Shown here piece by piece: positions 1 through 6,689 of a stretch of DNA of 14,339 bases. Below the pieces are notes generated by a model. It was not told the origin of the DNA. It did not search any database and saw nothing but the letters and a program-made list of their open reading frames with translations. Numbering within the stretch: the stretch's first letter is position 1; the number at the start of each line of letters is the position of its first letter. Source of the stretch: JBJKPP01 sp046706145 (GTDB lineage: Bacteria > Bacteroidota > Ignavibacteria > Ignavibacteriales > Ignavibacteriaceae); contig JBJKPP010000114.1 in the NCBI GenBank assembly GCA_046706145.1, forward strand, positions 1-14,339, given 5' to 3'. The position numbers were made by a program, and so were the translations under genes.

Positions 1-1
1 A

Positions 2-421
2 ATACAAGAACAAATCAAAAAGTATATTACTAGCCAACCTGAACCAAAACGCAGCGACATGCAAGCGTTGCACGGTATTATTCTGCAACTAATGCCAGAA
101 TGTAAATTATGGTACTTGGATGGTAAAAACAGTGAAAATAAAGTAGTTTCTAATCCTAGTATAGGATATGGAATTCAGACCATTAAGTATGCGGATGGAA
201 AAACCAGAGAGTTTTATCAAATTGGTATCAGTGCAAACAAAATCGGAATCTCTGTTTACATACTAGGTATTAAAGATAAGAATTACTTAGCACAGAAATA
301 TGGGAAAAAACTCGGGAAGGCGAGTGTGACAGGATATTGTATCAAATTCAAAACACTGAAAGATATAAACATTGATATACTTGAAGCTGCTATACAATAC
401 GGGCTTGAGGCATCAATTTGA
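2..421 (+). CDS. DUF1801 domain protein, 5' end outside window
   Basis: This is a small soluble protein of the DUF1801 (YdhG-like) family. The first ATG is at 59, but the frame stays open for 19 more codons to the window edge. Those codons read IQEQIKKYITSQPEPKRSD directly before MQALH, which is family-typical N-terminal sequence, so the true start lies upstream and the gene is cut by the window. The visible part carries the family pattern of a short helical start, then LWYLDGKN, SIGYG and YQIGISANKIGISVYI. A DUF1801 member in Bacillus subtilis (YdhG/Fra) is described as a frataxin-like iron chaperone, but this copy belongs to a more divergent subgroup and I would not transfer that role. It is followed after 53 bp by a VOC gene on the same strand and is probably the first visible member of a six-gene operon. 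The family is fairly secure; the function is unknown. Confidence 0.75.
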   Translation: MQEQIKKYITSQPEPKRSDMQALHGIILQLMPECKLWYLDGKNSENKVVSNPSIGYGIQTIKYADGKTREFYQIGISANKIGISVYILGIKDKNYLAQKYGKKLGKASVTGYCIKFKTLKDINIDILEAAIQYGLEASI

Positions 422-474
422 ATAAACAGTACTAAGTTAAATATATTCAAATTTTTTAAAAGGATTCTATAATA

Positions 475-891
475 ATGTCAAAATCAAATCAGATCGAATT
501 GAATACATATGTTAACTATAAAGGAAACTGCAGAGAGGCGTTTGAATTCTATGAGAAACATCTCGGCGGTAAAATTACTATGATGAGCACATTCAAAGAT
601 ATGCCTGATAGTTCTAAAATCCCGGAGGGACAGAAAAACAAAATTCTTCATGCTCGAATAGAAATTGGCAGTGGAATTTTAATGGGAGCAGATATTCCAA
701 ACGCGGAACCGATGCGCAGCGCTTATCTTACTTTAAGTGTTCCGGACGAAGAAGAAACAGAACGAATTTATAATTTACTTTCTGATGGCGGTCAGATATT
801 TATGAAAATGGAAAGAACTTTTTTTGCAAACCGTTTTGCAATGTTAAGGGACAAATTTGGTACAAACTGGATGCTTTTGTGTGAAAATTAA
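475..891 (+). CDS. VOC family protein, PhnB-like
   Basis: A 138-residue cytoplasmic protein of the vicinal oxygen chelate (glyoxalase/bleomycin resistance) fold, PhnB-like branch. It starts NQIELNTYVNYKGNCREAFEFYEKHLGG, the usual beta-alpha start with the FYEKHLGG signature, has an ALHARIEIGSG-like central strand (ILHARIEIGSG), and ends DKFGTNWMLLCEN, which matches the D-x-FGxxWMI end of PhnB-type proteins. This branch often lacks the complete metal site of classical glyoxalases, and no clear His/Glu set is visible here. The ATG at 475 has AAAGGA about 10 nt upstream. Length is normal for the family. It sits 53 bp after the DUF1801 gene and 38 bp before a RibD-C-like reductase gene, consistent with co-transcription. 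PhnB-like names imply phosphonate metabolism only by historical naming; no phn genes are nearby. The substrate is unknown. Confidence 0.85.
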   Translation: MSKSNQIELNTYVNYKGNCREAFEFYEKHLGGKITMMSTFKDMPDSSKIPEGQKNKILHARIEIGSGILMGADIPNAEPMRSAYLTLSVPDEEETERIYNLLSDGGQIFMKMERTFFANRFAMLRDKFGTNWMLLCEN

Positions 892-929
892 ATTAGCATT
901 AAAGTCATTTTGAAAATAGGAAGGAAGAT

Positions 930-1592
930 ATGAGAAAATTAGTTGTAAATGCTTTTGTAACACTTGACGGTGTTATGCAGGCTCCGGGCGGACCTGAAGA
1001 AGATCCCACAGGCAATTTTAAATATGGCGGCTGGTCATTTAATTATTGGGACGAAATGATGGGAAAATCCATGGCAGAGTTTATGGGAAAGCCTTTTGAA
1101 CTTTTACTTGGAAGAAAAACTTATGAAATTTTTGCTGCTCATTGGCCTTACGTAAAAAATGATCCAACTGCTGATAAGTTCAATGTAACCAAAAAATATG
1201 TTGTATCTCGTACAATTAACAAACTTAATTGGAAAAATTCGTTTTTAATAAAAGATAATATCGCTCAAGAAATAAATAAGCTTAAAAAACAAGATGGTCA
1301 TGAGCTTCAAGTTCACGGCAGCAGCAACCTTGTTAAAACTCTAGTTAATGAAAAACTGGTTGATATGTTTAACATTTGGACTTTCCCGGTTACCGTGGGG
1401 AATGGAAAGCAATTGTTTGGTGAAGGTACAAATGCATCTAATCTTAAACTTGTGGATTTAAAGTCTTCGAGTACTGGTGTAATTATATCAACTTATCAAC
1501 CCGCCGGTGAACTAAAGCTAGGATCATTTGCGTTAGAAAATGAAACTGAGGAAGAGCTTGAAAGACGTAGACAGCTTGCTTCGGAAAAATAA
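930..1592 (+). CDS. dihydrofolate reductase family protein (RibD C-terminal-like), copy 1
   Basis: A 220-residue member of the RibD C-terminal/DHFR-like fold, expected to be an NAD(P)H-dependent cytoplasmic reductase. Motifs in order are the N-terminal strand with TLDG (residues 11-14), LLLGRKTYE (58-66), HGSSNL (129-134, the usual cofactor-loop region) and TFPVTVGNGKQLF (151-163), where GNG replaces the more common GGG or GKG. It is longer than the other two copies in the window. It carries an insert around residues 18-40 and a charged C-terminal tail (ETEEELERRRQ) that the others lack. The ATG at 930 has AGGAAGGA 4-11 nt upstream, a strong ribosome binding site. It is not a folA-type DHFR or a complete RibD: the deaminase domain is missing and no riboflavin genes are near. 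The substrate cannot be read from sequence. Confidence 0.87.
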   Translation: MRKLVVNAFVTLDGVMQAPGGPEEDPTGNFKYGGWSFNYWDEMMGKSMAEFMGKPFELLLGRKTYEIFAAHWPYVKNDPTADKFNVTKKYVVSRTINKLNWKNSFLIKDNIAQEINKLKKQDGHELQVHGSSNLVKTLVNEKLVDMFNIWTFPVTVGNGKQLFGEGTNASNLKLVDLKSSSTGVIISTYQPAGELKLGSFALENETEEELERRRQLASEK

Positions 1593-1623
1593 ATATTAAT
1601 AATAATTAAAAAGGAGTAATATC

Positions 1624-2052
1624 ATGTCAAAAATGAATCCGGTTGTACATTTTGAAATGCCCGCTGAAGACAGAAAACGCATGGCAGAATTTTATACTAA
1701 GGTATTCGGCTGGCAAACCAAACAACTCGGAGCTGAGATGGGTAATTATGTGGTTGTTTCTACTTGTGAGTTCGATGAAAAAACTATGCGTCCGAAAGAA
1801 GCAGGAATGATTAATGGTGGCTTCTATCAAAAATCACCTGATATGGGCAGCCAGCATCCTTCAGTAGTAATTGCTGTAGATAATATTCGTGAATCAATGA
1901 AAAAAGTGAAAGACGCAGGCGGAAAAATCTTAGGCGGCGACCCGAAAAATCCTGGCGAACCCGGCGACATCCCGGGTGTAGGATTGTATTGTTCATTCAT
2001 AGATACTGAAGGTAATAGAGTCAGTATGCTTCAGCCAAGCCAGAGCATGTAA
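1624..2052 (+). CDS. VOC family protein, glyoxalase-like
   Basis: A 142-residue protein of the vicinal oxygen chelate fold. Signatures are NPVVHFEMPAEDRKRMAEFYTKVFGW (first beta-alpha-beta module) and a second module beginning PSVVIAVDNIRESMKKVKDAGGKIL and ending FIDTEGNRVSMLQP. In classical glyoxalases and dioxygenases the last strand carries a metal-binding Glu two or three residues after GN (GNxxE). Here the corresponding stretch is RVSM, with no Glu, so metal binding is probably lost or altered. AAGGAG at 1611-1616 lies 7 nt before the ATG at 1624, a near-ideal ribosome binding site. The stop codon overlaps the next gene's ATG by one base (TAATG), which suggests translational coupling to the following reductase. 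The role is unknown; related proteins are often annotated as bleomycin resistance or extradiol dioxygenase without evidence. Confidence 0.86.
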   Translation: MSKMNPVVHFEMPAEDRKRMAEFYTKVFGWQTKQLGAEMGNYVVVSTCEFDEKTMRPKEAGMINGGFYQKSPDMGSQHPSVVIAVDNIRESMKKVKDAGGKILGGDPKNPGEPGDIPGVGLYCSFIDTEGNRVSMLQPSQSM

Positions 2053-2603
2053 TGGGAAGAATATTCTTTGCAATAAACATAACAATAGACGGTTTTGCCG
2101 ATCATACTGCTGGGATTGCTGACGATGAGCTGCATGATTTTTTCACGAACTATCTAAAAAATATCGATATAGTATTGTTCGGGCGGAAAACTTATGAACT
2201 GATGGCGGGGTACTGGCCAAATGCCGATAAAGATCCAAAAAGTACAAGAAGTATGATTGAATTTGCAAATGTTTTCAATCAAATTCCTAAAATCGTTTTT
2301 TCTAAAACGCTTAGTAAAGTTGACTGGAATAACACGGAATTGAACAAAGGAGATTTGATTAAAGAAGCAAGAAAGCTGAAAGAAAAGGACGGTAAAAATA
2401 TCTCGGCAGGAAGTCTTAGTATAGCGGCAGCACTGACTAAATCAAATTTAATTGATGAATATTGGTTTTTAATTCACCCTGTTATCTTAGGCAAAGGCGT
2501 AGAACTTTTTGAAGGCCTGGGTGTCAAAACCGATCTTAAACTCTTAGATACAAAAGTTTTTGGCTCAGGTGTTGTAGCACTTCATTACGAAAAGAATAAG
2601 TGA
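2052..2603 (+). CDS. dihydrofolate reductase family protein (RibD C-terminal-like), copy 2
   Basis: A 183-residue RibD-C/DHFR-like protein, the usual length for the single-domain family. Motifs are TIDGF (11-15), VLFGRKTYE (41-49), IVFSKTL (81-87), the AGSLSIAAAL loop (119-128) that stands where most members have GS or GG plus a hydrophobic helix, IDEYWFLIHPVILGKGVELFEG (134-155), and a final strand GVVALHYE. The start is the ATG of the TAATG overlap with the upstream VOC gene, so it needs no independent ribosome binding site. It is clearly paralogous to the genes at 930 and 5662, sharing LFGR-TYE and the GxGxxLFEG block. Likely an NAD(P)H-dependent reductase of unknown substrate. Confidence 0.88.
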   Translation: MGRIFFAINITIDGFADHTAGIADDELHDFFTNYLKNIDIVLFGRKTYELMAGYWPNADKDPKSTRSMIEFANVFNQIPKIVFSKTLSKVDWNNTELNKGDLIKEARKLKEKDGKNISAGSLSIAAALTKSNLIDEYWFLIHPVILGKGVELFEGLGVKTDLKLLDTKVFGSGVVALHYEKNK

Positions 2604-2608
2604 GTCTT

Positions 2609-2974
2609 ATGGTAGCAAAAGCCAAGTTCAAAACCGTGGATGAATACATTGAAAGTTTTCCAAAGGATATTCAAGAAAAATTAAGACTGGTGAAAGAAAC
2701 GATTAGGAAAGTCGTACCTGAAGCGAAAGAAGTTATAAGTTATCAAATACCGGCGTTTAAGCAGAATGGTATTTTAGTCTGGTTTGCTGCATTTAAAAAT
2801 CATATCGGATTTTTTCCGACTGCAAAGCCAATAGAAGTTTTTAAAAAGGAGTTAAAGGATTACGATACTTCCAAGGGCACTATAAGATTTCCTTTGGACA
2901 AAAGGATTCCTTTGGGTCTTATTTCCAAAATTACAAGGTATAGAGTAAGTGAGACTAGAAAAACAAGAAAATAA
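2609..2974 (+). CDS. DUF1801 / YdhG-like protein
   Basis: A 121-residue protein of the DUF1801 family. It reads AKFKTVDEYIESFPKDIQEKLRLVKETIRKVVPEAKEVISYQIPAFKQNG, then WFAAFKNHIGFFP and KGTIRFPLDKRIP. The pattern of an N-terminal helix pair, ISYQIPAFK, and GTIRFPLDKPxP is typical of the better-conserved YdhG branch, which includes the B. subtilis frataxin-like iron chaperone Fra. I chose the ATG at 2609. A GTG at 2600 in the same frame would add three residues and overlap the previous stop (GTGA), and cannot be excluded; neither has a strong ribosome binding site. It is the last gene of the + strand run and converges with the D-threonine aldolase-like gene 40 bp further on. An iron-related role is possible by homology but unproven here. 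Confidence 0.85.
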   Translation: MVAKAKFKTVDEYIESFPKDIQEKLRLVKETIRKVVPEAKEVISYQIPAFKQNGILVWFAAFKNHIGFFPTAKPIEVFKKELKDYDTSKGTIRFPLDKRIPLGLISKITRYRVSETRKTRK

Positions 2975-3014
2975 ATTGAAATAATAAATCGTTCATGTGA
3001 AGAGAGATATCAAA

Positions 3015-4127
3015 TTACCAGCTGCATCCTCTCATATCAATTTCTAATACATCAATAACTTTGTCATCTTTTGTTATGTAAAGTTTATCGAATAAGTTTA
3101 TTGTAGGGTCACAGTGAGAAATTACAAGTTCAAGAACAGTTCCTAAAGCTGGTGGTTTCCGGTGTTTTTCATAAATAATTTTTCCGTATTCATCACCGAA
3201 CCAATCGTATTTCATGTCTGTAAATCCAGGTGTAATAACCTGCGGAACACCGCCATCCTTGTACATACTTTTTAATCCTGCATCAACCGTGACAAAACCT
3301 TCTTGATTCATACTAACAACCGTAGTTAATAATCTTAATGCAGGAGCAAACAAACTTGATTTCTTTTTGTCTCCTAACTCAACTGCAAGGTATTCGGCAT
3401 CCATAAAAAGATATGATCCTACCTGATGTTCAGTAATTTCGGGAATATCACAATCTATTTCAAAAGTACCTGTTCCGGAGGCGCTGAATATCTTAAAATT
3501 TTCAACTTTTGATTTCAAAATATTATATACCGGAATTATTTCTTCAAAACTTTTGTACGACGCTTCTTTTCTTTCTTTATAGGCAGCAATATGTTGTAAG
3601 TGCCCGGCATAAGCTTGAATTCCGCATAAATTGAGATTCCTTTTTGAAAGAATAAACTCAGCCGTTGCTAAGGCGTTAGATGGTTTCACTCCAGTTCTAT
3701 TCAAGCCTGCATCTATGTCAAGCAATATGTGTAATGTAAGATTATTCTTTTGTAACTCAGCATTTAGAGCTTCTATAGTTTCCTGGTTATCAACTGTAAT
3801 CATAAGTGAAGGGCATGTCAATAATATTTCAATTATCCTTCTTATTTCTTTTAATGCAAACGGACCCGTCAAAAGAATTCCTTTTACTCCTGCCTTTGCC
3901 AGCACTTCAGCTTCAGAAATTTTGGCAGCGCAAATTCCAATTGCACCGTATTCAATTTGTTTTTTTGCAAGTGTAGTACATTTATGTGTCTTTGCATGCG
4001 GGCGTAGCTTTTTACCTTTACTATCCGCAATTGCTTGCATTTTCCTTAAGTTGTTTTCTAGCAGATCCTGGTCCACTATAATACACGGTGTTTCCAGATC
4101 AAACTTATTTTCCGTTTTATTTCTCAT
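3015..4127 (-). CDS. PLP-dependent D-threonine aldolase family protein
   Basis: A 370-residue fold-type III PLP enzyme (alanine racemase-type N-terminal barrel plus C-terminal D-serine dehydratase-like domain). The N-terminal LRPHAKTHK (residues 41-49) holds the probable PLP lysine K46. ASGTGTF (216-222) is the phosphate-binding glycine loop, and QAYAGHLQH lies between. Near the C-terminus SHCDPT (337-342) gives an H338-x-D340 pair. In the family, D-threonine aldolases use His and Asp for the divalent metal, whereas D-serine dehydratases use His and Cys two residues apart. The H-C-D arrangement therefore favours the aldolase (D-threonine to glycine plus acetaldehyde). The chain ends DMRGCSW, near the family's usual end. 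The start ATG at 4127 has only a weak upstream GAGCG. It is transcribed alone, opposite to both neighbouring clusters, and shares a 164-bp divergent region with arsR. Exact substrate (D-threonine, 3-hydroxyaspartate or another) is open. Confidence 0.87.
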   Translation of the reverse strand: MRNKTENKFDLETPCIIVDQDLLENNLRKMQAIADSKGKKLRPHAKTHKCTTLAKKQIEYGAIGICAAKISEAEVLAKAGVKGILLTGPFALKEIRRIIEILLTCPSLMITVDNQETIEALNAELQKNNLTLHILLDIDAGLNRTGVKPSNALATAEFILSKRNLNLCGIQAYAGHLQHIAAYKERKEASYKSFEEIIPVYNILKSKVENFKIFSASGTGTFEIDCDIPEITEHQVGSYLFMDAEYLAVELGDKKKSSLFAPALRLLTTVVSMNQEGFVTVDAGLKSMYKDGGVPQVITPGFTDMKYDWFGDEYGKIIYEKHRKPPALGTVLELVISHCDPTINLFDKLYITKDDKVIDVLEIDMRGCSW

Positions 4128-4227
4128 TTTTCGCTCGCTTTTTAATCTAATCCTCGGCTGAAATATAATTAAAAGTAAGTGGTTTACTGTGCATAAAAAA
4201 TTTTTTATAAAAACTTAAAAAAAAGAC

Positions 4228-4258
4228 TTGCGTAACCGTTTGGTTTCATTTATATTTG
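4228..4258 (+). promoter_or_regulatory. arsR promoter, Bacteroidota-like TTG / TATATTTG
   Basis: TTG at 4228-4230 and TATATTTG at 4251-4258 are separated by 20 bp. This fits the Bacteroidota -33/-7 promoter consensus (TTTG and TAnnTTTG, about 19-20 bp apart). Transcription would start near 4265, giving a leader of about 27 nt before the arsR ATG at 4292. The assignment is a motif match, supported by the operator-like repeats that overlap it. Confidence 0.6.
4232..4247. promoter_or_regulatory. operator-like inverted repeat 1 (arsR control region)
   Basis: The 16-mer GTAACCGTTTGGTTTC has arms AACC and GGTT around GTTT. It lies between the -33 and -7 elements of the arsR promoter. It matches the second copy, 26 bp downstream, at 13 of 16 positions. 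Its position and its duplication suggest an ArsR dimer site for autorepression; this is inference. Confidence 0.6.
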
Positions 4259-4273
4259 TAACTGTTCGGTTAC
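4258..4273. promoter_or_regulatory. operator-like inverted repeat 2 (arsR control region)
   Basis: The 16-mer GTAACTGTTCGGTTAC has perfect GTAAC/GTTAC arms. It begins at the last base of the TATATTTG box and covers the predicted transcription start. A bound dimer here would block RNA polymerase. It is the better palindrome of the pair; consensus of the two is GTAACnGTTnGGTTnC. Confidence 0.62.
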
Positions 4274-4291
4274 ATAATTAAAGAAAAGAAA

Positions 4292-4630
4292 ATGAGAAGA
4301 GATGTTTTTCAAGCAATAGCAGATCCAAATAGAAGGGCTATTTTGGCACTATTAGCCAATCAAAAACTTACACTTAACGGTGTAGCAGAAAGATTCAAAA
4401 TCAGTCGCCCTGCTGTGTCAAAACACGTCAGAATACTTTCGGAATGCGGTTTAGTCAATATTAAACAAAGCGGACGCGAACGTTACTGTGAGGCAAATTT
4501 AGAGAAACTGGAAGAAGTTACTGATTGGGTTGAGAAATATAAACAAATCTGGGAAGCCCGTCTTGATGCTCTTGAGAATTATTTGAACGAATTACAAACT
4601 AAGGAGAAAAAACATGACAGAAAAAAGTAA
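4292..4630 (+). CDS. ArsR family winged-helix repressor
   Basis: A 112-residue DNA-binding repressor. DPNRRAILALL (11-21) is the usual start of the domain, VAERFKISRPAVSKHVRILSECGLV (31-55) contains the helix-turn-helix with recognition helix around SRPAVSKHVRIL, and GRERYCEAN is the wing. The C-terminal WVEKYKQIWEARLDALENYLNEL is the dimerisation helix typical of ArsR proteins that sit beside AHSA1 genes. The classical metal box ELCVCDL is absent; the two cysteines (C52, C66) are isolated, so metal sensing as in ArsR/SmtB is unlikely and the inducer is unknown. The last 17 bp overlap the downstream AHSA1 gene, so the two are co-translated. Two matching inverted repeats over its own promoter (4232-4273) point to autoregulation of the operon. 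Confidence 0.93.
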   Translation: MRRDVFQAIADPNRRAILALLANQKLTLNGVAERFKISRPAVSKHVRILSECGLVNIKQSGRERYCEANLEKLEEVTDWVEKYKQIWEARLDALENYLNELQTKEKKHDRKK

Positions 4631-5114
4631 TTTTTCAGCGGATACATCAAAGCCGGTAGAGTTAACCATCACTCGTATGTTTAATGCACCGCGTGAACTG
4701 GTGTTCAAAGCCTGGACAATTCCGGAAATGATGGCAAAGTGGTGGGGGCCGAAAGGTGTAACGAACCCTACATGTGAGATCGATGCAAAGGTCGGCGGCA
4801 AAATTCATATTGTTATGTTAGCGGGCAAAGAATTGGGTCCATTAGCCGGGCAGCGCTGGCCAATGAAAGGAATTTTCAAAGAGGTTAAAGCCCCTGAACG
4901 TCTAGTCTTTGTAAACCAGGCTGTTGACGAAGAAGATAATATCCTCATAGATGCTCTCACTACGGTAACATTTGAGGAAGAGAGTGGTAAAACGAAAATG
5001 ACAATGAAAACTGTTGCAAAAGGTGTTTCCGCTCAAGCTCCAAAAATGCTTGAAGGAATGGAAATGGGATGGAGCCAATCATTTGACAAACTTGCAGAAA
5101 GCGTAAGAATATGA
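4614..5114 (+). CDS. SRPBCC / AHSA1-type protein, arsR-linked
   Basis: A 166-residue protein of the START/Bet v1-like SRPBCC superfamily, AHSA1 (activator of Hsp90 ATPase homolog 1) branch. It starts VELTITRMFNAPRELVFKAWTIPEMMAKWWGPKG, the hallmark of the branch, continues EIDAKVGGKIHIVMLAGKE and GIFKEVKAPERLVFVNQA, and ends MLEGMEMGWSQSFDKLAESV, the C-terminal helix. The fold makes a hydrophobic cavity for a small ligand; bacterial members are not Hsp90 cofactors as far as known. AAGGAG at 4601-4606, inside the end of arsR, lies 7 nt before the ATG. ArsR-AHSA1 pairs are common in bacteria, so ligand-dependent derepression of this gene is a fair inference, but the ligand is not known. Confidence 0.92.
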   Translation: MTEKSNFSADTSKPVELTITRMFNAPRELVFKAWTIPEMMAKWWGPKGVTNPTCEIDAKVGGKIHIVMLAGKELGPLAGQRWPMKGIFKEVKAPERLVFVNQAVDEEDNILIDALTTVTFEEESGKTKMTMKTVAKGVSAQAPKMLEGMEMGWSQSFDKLAESVRI

Positions 5115-5119
5115 ATAGG

Positions 5120-5131
5120 CAAATATATTTG
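5120..5131. promoter_or_regulatory. palindrome with possible internal promoter box
   Basis: CAAATATATTTG is a perfect 12-bp palindrome starting 6 bp after the first AHSA1 stop. It contains TATATTTG (5124-5131), identical to the arsR -7 box. No TTG sits at the expected 19-21 bp upstream, so a promoter is only possible. It lies in the single wide gap (119 bp) of this cluster, before the second SRPBCC gene. Confidence 0.3.
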
Positions 5132-5233
5132 AATGCTTAATGTCGAAGTAAATTAATATACATGAGATTGGAATGAATGGTGAAAATAAAAAGAGCATCA
5201 TGATTAATAAGTATATTACAAAGGAGACAAATT

Positions 5234-5659
5234 ATGAATGATGAACCAGTAATAATTGAAAGAACTTTTAGTGCACGCATTGAAAAAGTCTGGAAAGCAA
5301 TTACAGATAAGGACGAAATGGAAAAATGGTATTTTGACCTTGAGGAATTTAACCCTGAAGTAGGATTCGAATTTCAATTTTATGCTGGAGATGAGAAAAA
5401 ACAATGGCTGCATGTTTGCAAAGTAACCGAAGTGATTCCGGAGAAAAAGCTTACATACAGTTGGAGATATGAAGGTTATACGGGCATTTCTTTTGTCACT
5501 TTTGAGCTATTTAACGAAGGAGAAAAGACAAGGTTAAGGTTGACTCATACAGGATTAGAAAGTTTCCCAAGCGATGTTCCTGGATTAAAAAAAGAAAATT
5601 TTGTTGCTGGATGGGAAAGTATTATTGGAAGCTCATTAAAACAATTTGTGGAGAAATAA
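5234..5659 (+). CDS. SRPBCC domain protein, second copy
   Basis: A 141-residue SRPBCC/AHSA1-like protein. VIIERTFSARIEKVWKAITDKDEMEKWYFDL is the N-terminal strand and helix. The sheet follows with FEFQFYAGDEKKQWLHVCKVTEVIPEKKLTYSWRYEGYTG, and TRLRLTHTGLESFP leads into the closing helix FVAGWESIIGSSLKQFVEK. It is clearly a different subgroup from the gene at 4614, lacking WWGPKG, so it is not a recent tandem duplicate. AAGGAG at 5221-5226 gives an ideal ribosome binding site before the ATG at 5234. Only 2 bp separate its stop from the next gene's GTG, so it is co-transcribed with the reductase and DoxX genes. It should bind a small hydrophobic ligand; what ligand is unknown. Confidence 0.9.
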   Translation: MNDEPVIIERTFSARIEKVWKAITDKDEMEKWYFDLEEFNPEVGFEFQFYAGDEKKQWLHVCKVTEVIPEKKLTYSWRYEGYTGISFVTFELFNEGEKTRLRLTHTGLESFPSDVPGLKKENFVAGWESIIGSSLKQFVEK

Positions 5660-5661
5660 AA

Positions 5662-6231
5662 GTGAGAAAATTATTTATCTTCGATTTTATAACGTTAGAT
5701 GGCTTCTTCGAAGGTATTAATCAAGATTTAAGCTGGCATAACATTGAAGCTGAGTTTCAACAGTTCGCTATTGAACAATTAAATACAATTGATCTGCTCT
5801 TATTTGGTCGTGTTACTTACGAAATGATGGCCGCTTATTGGACAGCAGAACACGCCAAAACTACAGACCCCATTGTCGTAGGTAAAATGAACTCGACTGC
5901 TAAAATAGTTTATTCCAAAACTCTGCAAAAAGCTGAATGGAGTAATTCAGTTCTTGTAAACGAAGTTGTACTTTCAGATATATTAAAACTAAAAACCCAA
6001 AATGGAAAGAGCATCGCAATATTAGGAAGCTCAGATTTATCATTAAGTTTTATAAAGTACGATTTGATAGATGAGTACAGGCTTATGATAAATCCCGTTG
6101 CTTTAGGTGGCGGTAAACGTTTATTCGAAGGAATTAACAATAAACTAAATCTCAAACTAAAAATTACAAGAGCATTCAAATCTGGAAATGTTCTGTTTTA
6201 TTATGAACCTGCAAAAATTAAGGAATTGTGA
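5662..6231 (+). CDS. dihydrofolate reductase family protein (RibD C-terminal-like), copy 3
   Basis: A RibD-C/DHFR-like reductase of 189 residues when started at the GTG at 5662. That start gives MRKLFIFDFITLDGFFEG, matching the N-termini of the other two copies. GGAG at 5650-5653 lies 8 nt upstream. An ATG at 5611 is also in frame but lies inside the previous gene and would add 17 residues foreign to the family, so I reject it. Motifs are TLDGF (11-15), LLFGRVTYE (46-54), IVYSKTL (82-88), ILGSSDLSLSF (120-130) and IDEYRLMINPVALGGGKRLFEG (136-157), with the standard GGG in place of GNG or GKG. The start lies 2 bp after the SRPBCC stop, indicating tight coupling. Probably NAD(P)H-dependent; substrate unknown. 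Confidence 0.87.
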   Translation: MRKLFIFDFITLDGFFEGINQDLSWHNIEAEFQQFAIEQLNTIDLLLFGRVTYEMMAAYWTAEHAKTTDPIVVGKMNSTAKIVYSKTLQKAEWSNSVLVNEVVLSDILKLKTQNGKSIAILGSSDLSLSFIKYDLIDEYRLMINPVALGGGKRLFEGINNKLNLKLKITRAFKSGNVLFYYEPAKIKEL

Positions 6232-6233
6232 TT

Positions 6234-6689
6234 ATGTCGAATAATGGAATAATTAAACTTCTGACAAAAAATAATGGTGCTCTTCTTAGTACATCTTTTT
6301 TATTACTTCGCTGTGTAGCAGGGGTAGTTTTATTTTTAGTTGGGGCAGGGAAAGTTTTCGGTTGGTTTGGTGGCTACGGTATGGCAGCCACTATAAAAGG
6401 TTATTCCCAAATGGGGTTCTCTACTCTTCTTACTTACTTAAGCAGTTACACAGAACTCATTGGTGGTCTTTTATTTATTATTGGTTTTCTAACAAGGCCT
6501 GTTGCCATTGCTGTCATTATAAATATGGTTGTTGCAACTATTGTTATGATGCCCCATGGATTCCTAGGACCAAGCGGTGCATCTTATCCACTCGCATTTC
6601 TTATTATTTCTATCTGTATCCTTATTTCTGGCCCAATGTCTTTCAGTATTGATTCACTAATTATGCAAAAACAAAATTACCTTCAGTAG
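6234..6689 (+). CDS. DoxX family membrane protein
   Basis: A 151-residue integral membrane protein with about four transmembrane helices: LLRCVAGVVLFLVGAGKVFGWF, the stretch around YTELIGGLLFIIGFL, PVAIAVIINMVVATIVMM and YPLAFLIISICILISGP. The Gly-rich first helix ending GAGKVFGWFGG and the ELIGGLLFIIGFLTRPVAIA block are DoxX/DoxD hallmarks. The name comes from the thiosulfate:quinone oxidoreductase subunit of Acidianus, but most bacterial DoxX proteins are of unknown function; some act with redox enzymes at the membrane. I chose the ATG at 6234, with AAGGAA (6220-6225) 8 nt upstream; a GTG at 6228 overlapping the previous stop is less well placed. It ends the ArsR-led cluster. Confidence 0.88.
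   Translation: MSNNGIIKLLTKNNGALLSTSFLLLRCVAGVVLFLVGAGKVFGWFGGYGMAATIKGYSQMGFSTLLTYLSSYTELIGGLLFIIGFLTRPVAIAVIINMVVATIVMMPHGFLGPSGASYPLAFLIISICILISGPMSFSIDSLIMQKQNYLQ

Noticed and set aside
3631..4161. 176-codon + strand frame
   Set aside because: It is antisense to the D-threonine aldolase gene and has no ribosome binding site or family motif.
5173..5241. 22-residue frame MNGENKKSIMINKYITKETNYE before the second SRPBCC gene
   Set aside because: It lacks a ribosome binding site and overlaps the start of the next gene; it looks like chance in AT-rich DNA.
5611..5661. Upstream ATG extension of the third reductase gene
   Set aside because: The extra 17 residues lie inside the previous coding frame and do not fit the family start; the GTG at 5662 aligns with the paralogs and has a good GGAG.
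6362..6652. 96-codon + strand frame inside doxX
   Set aside because: An out-of-frame shadow rich in Tyr, Cys and His; doxX in the other frame is a clear family member.
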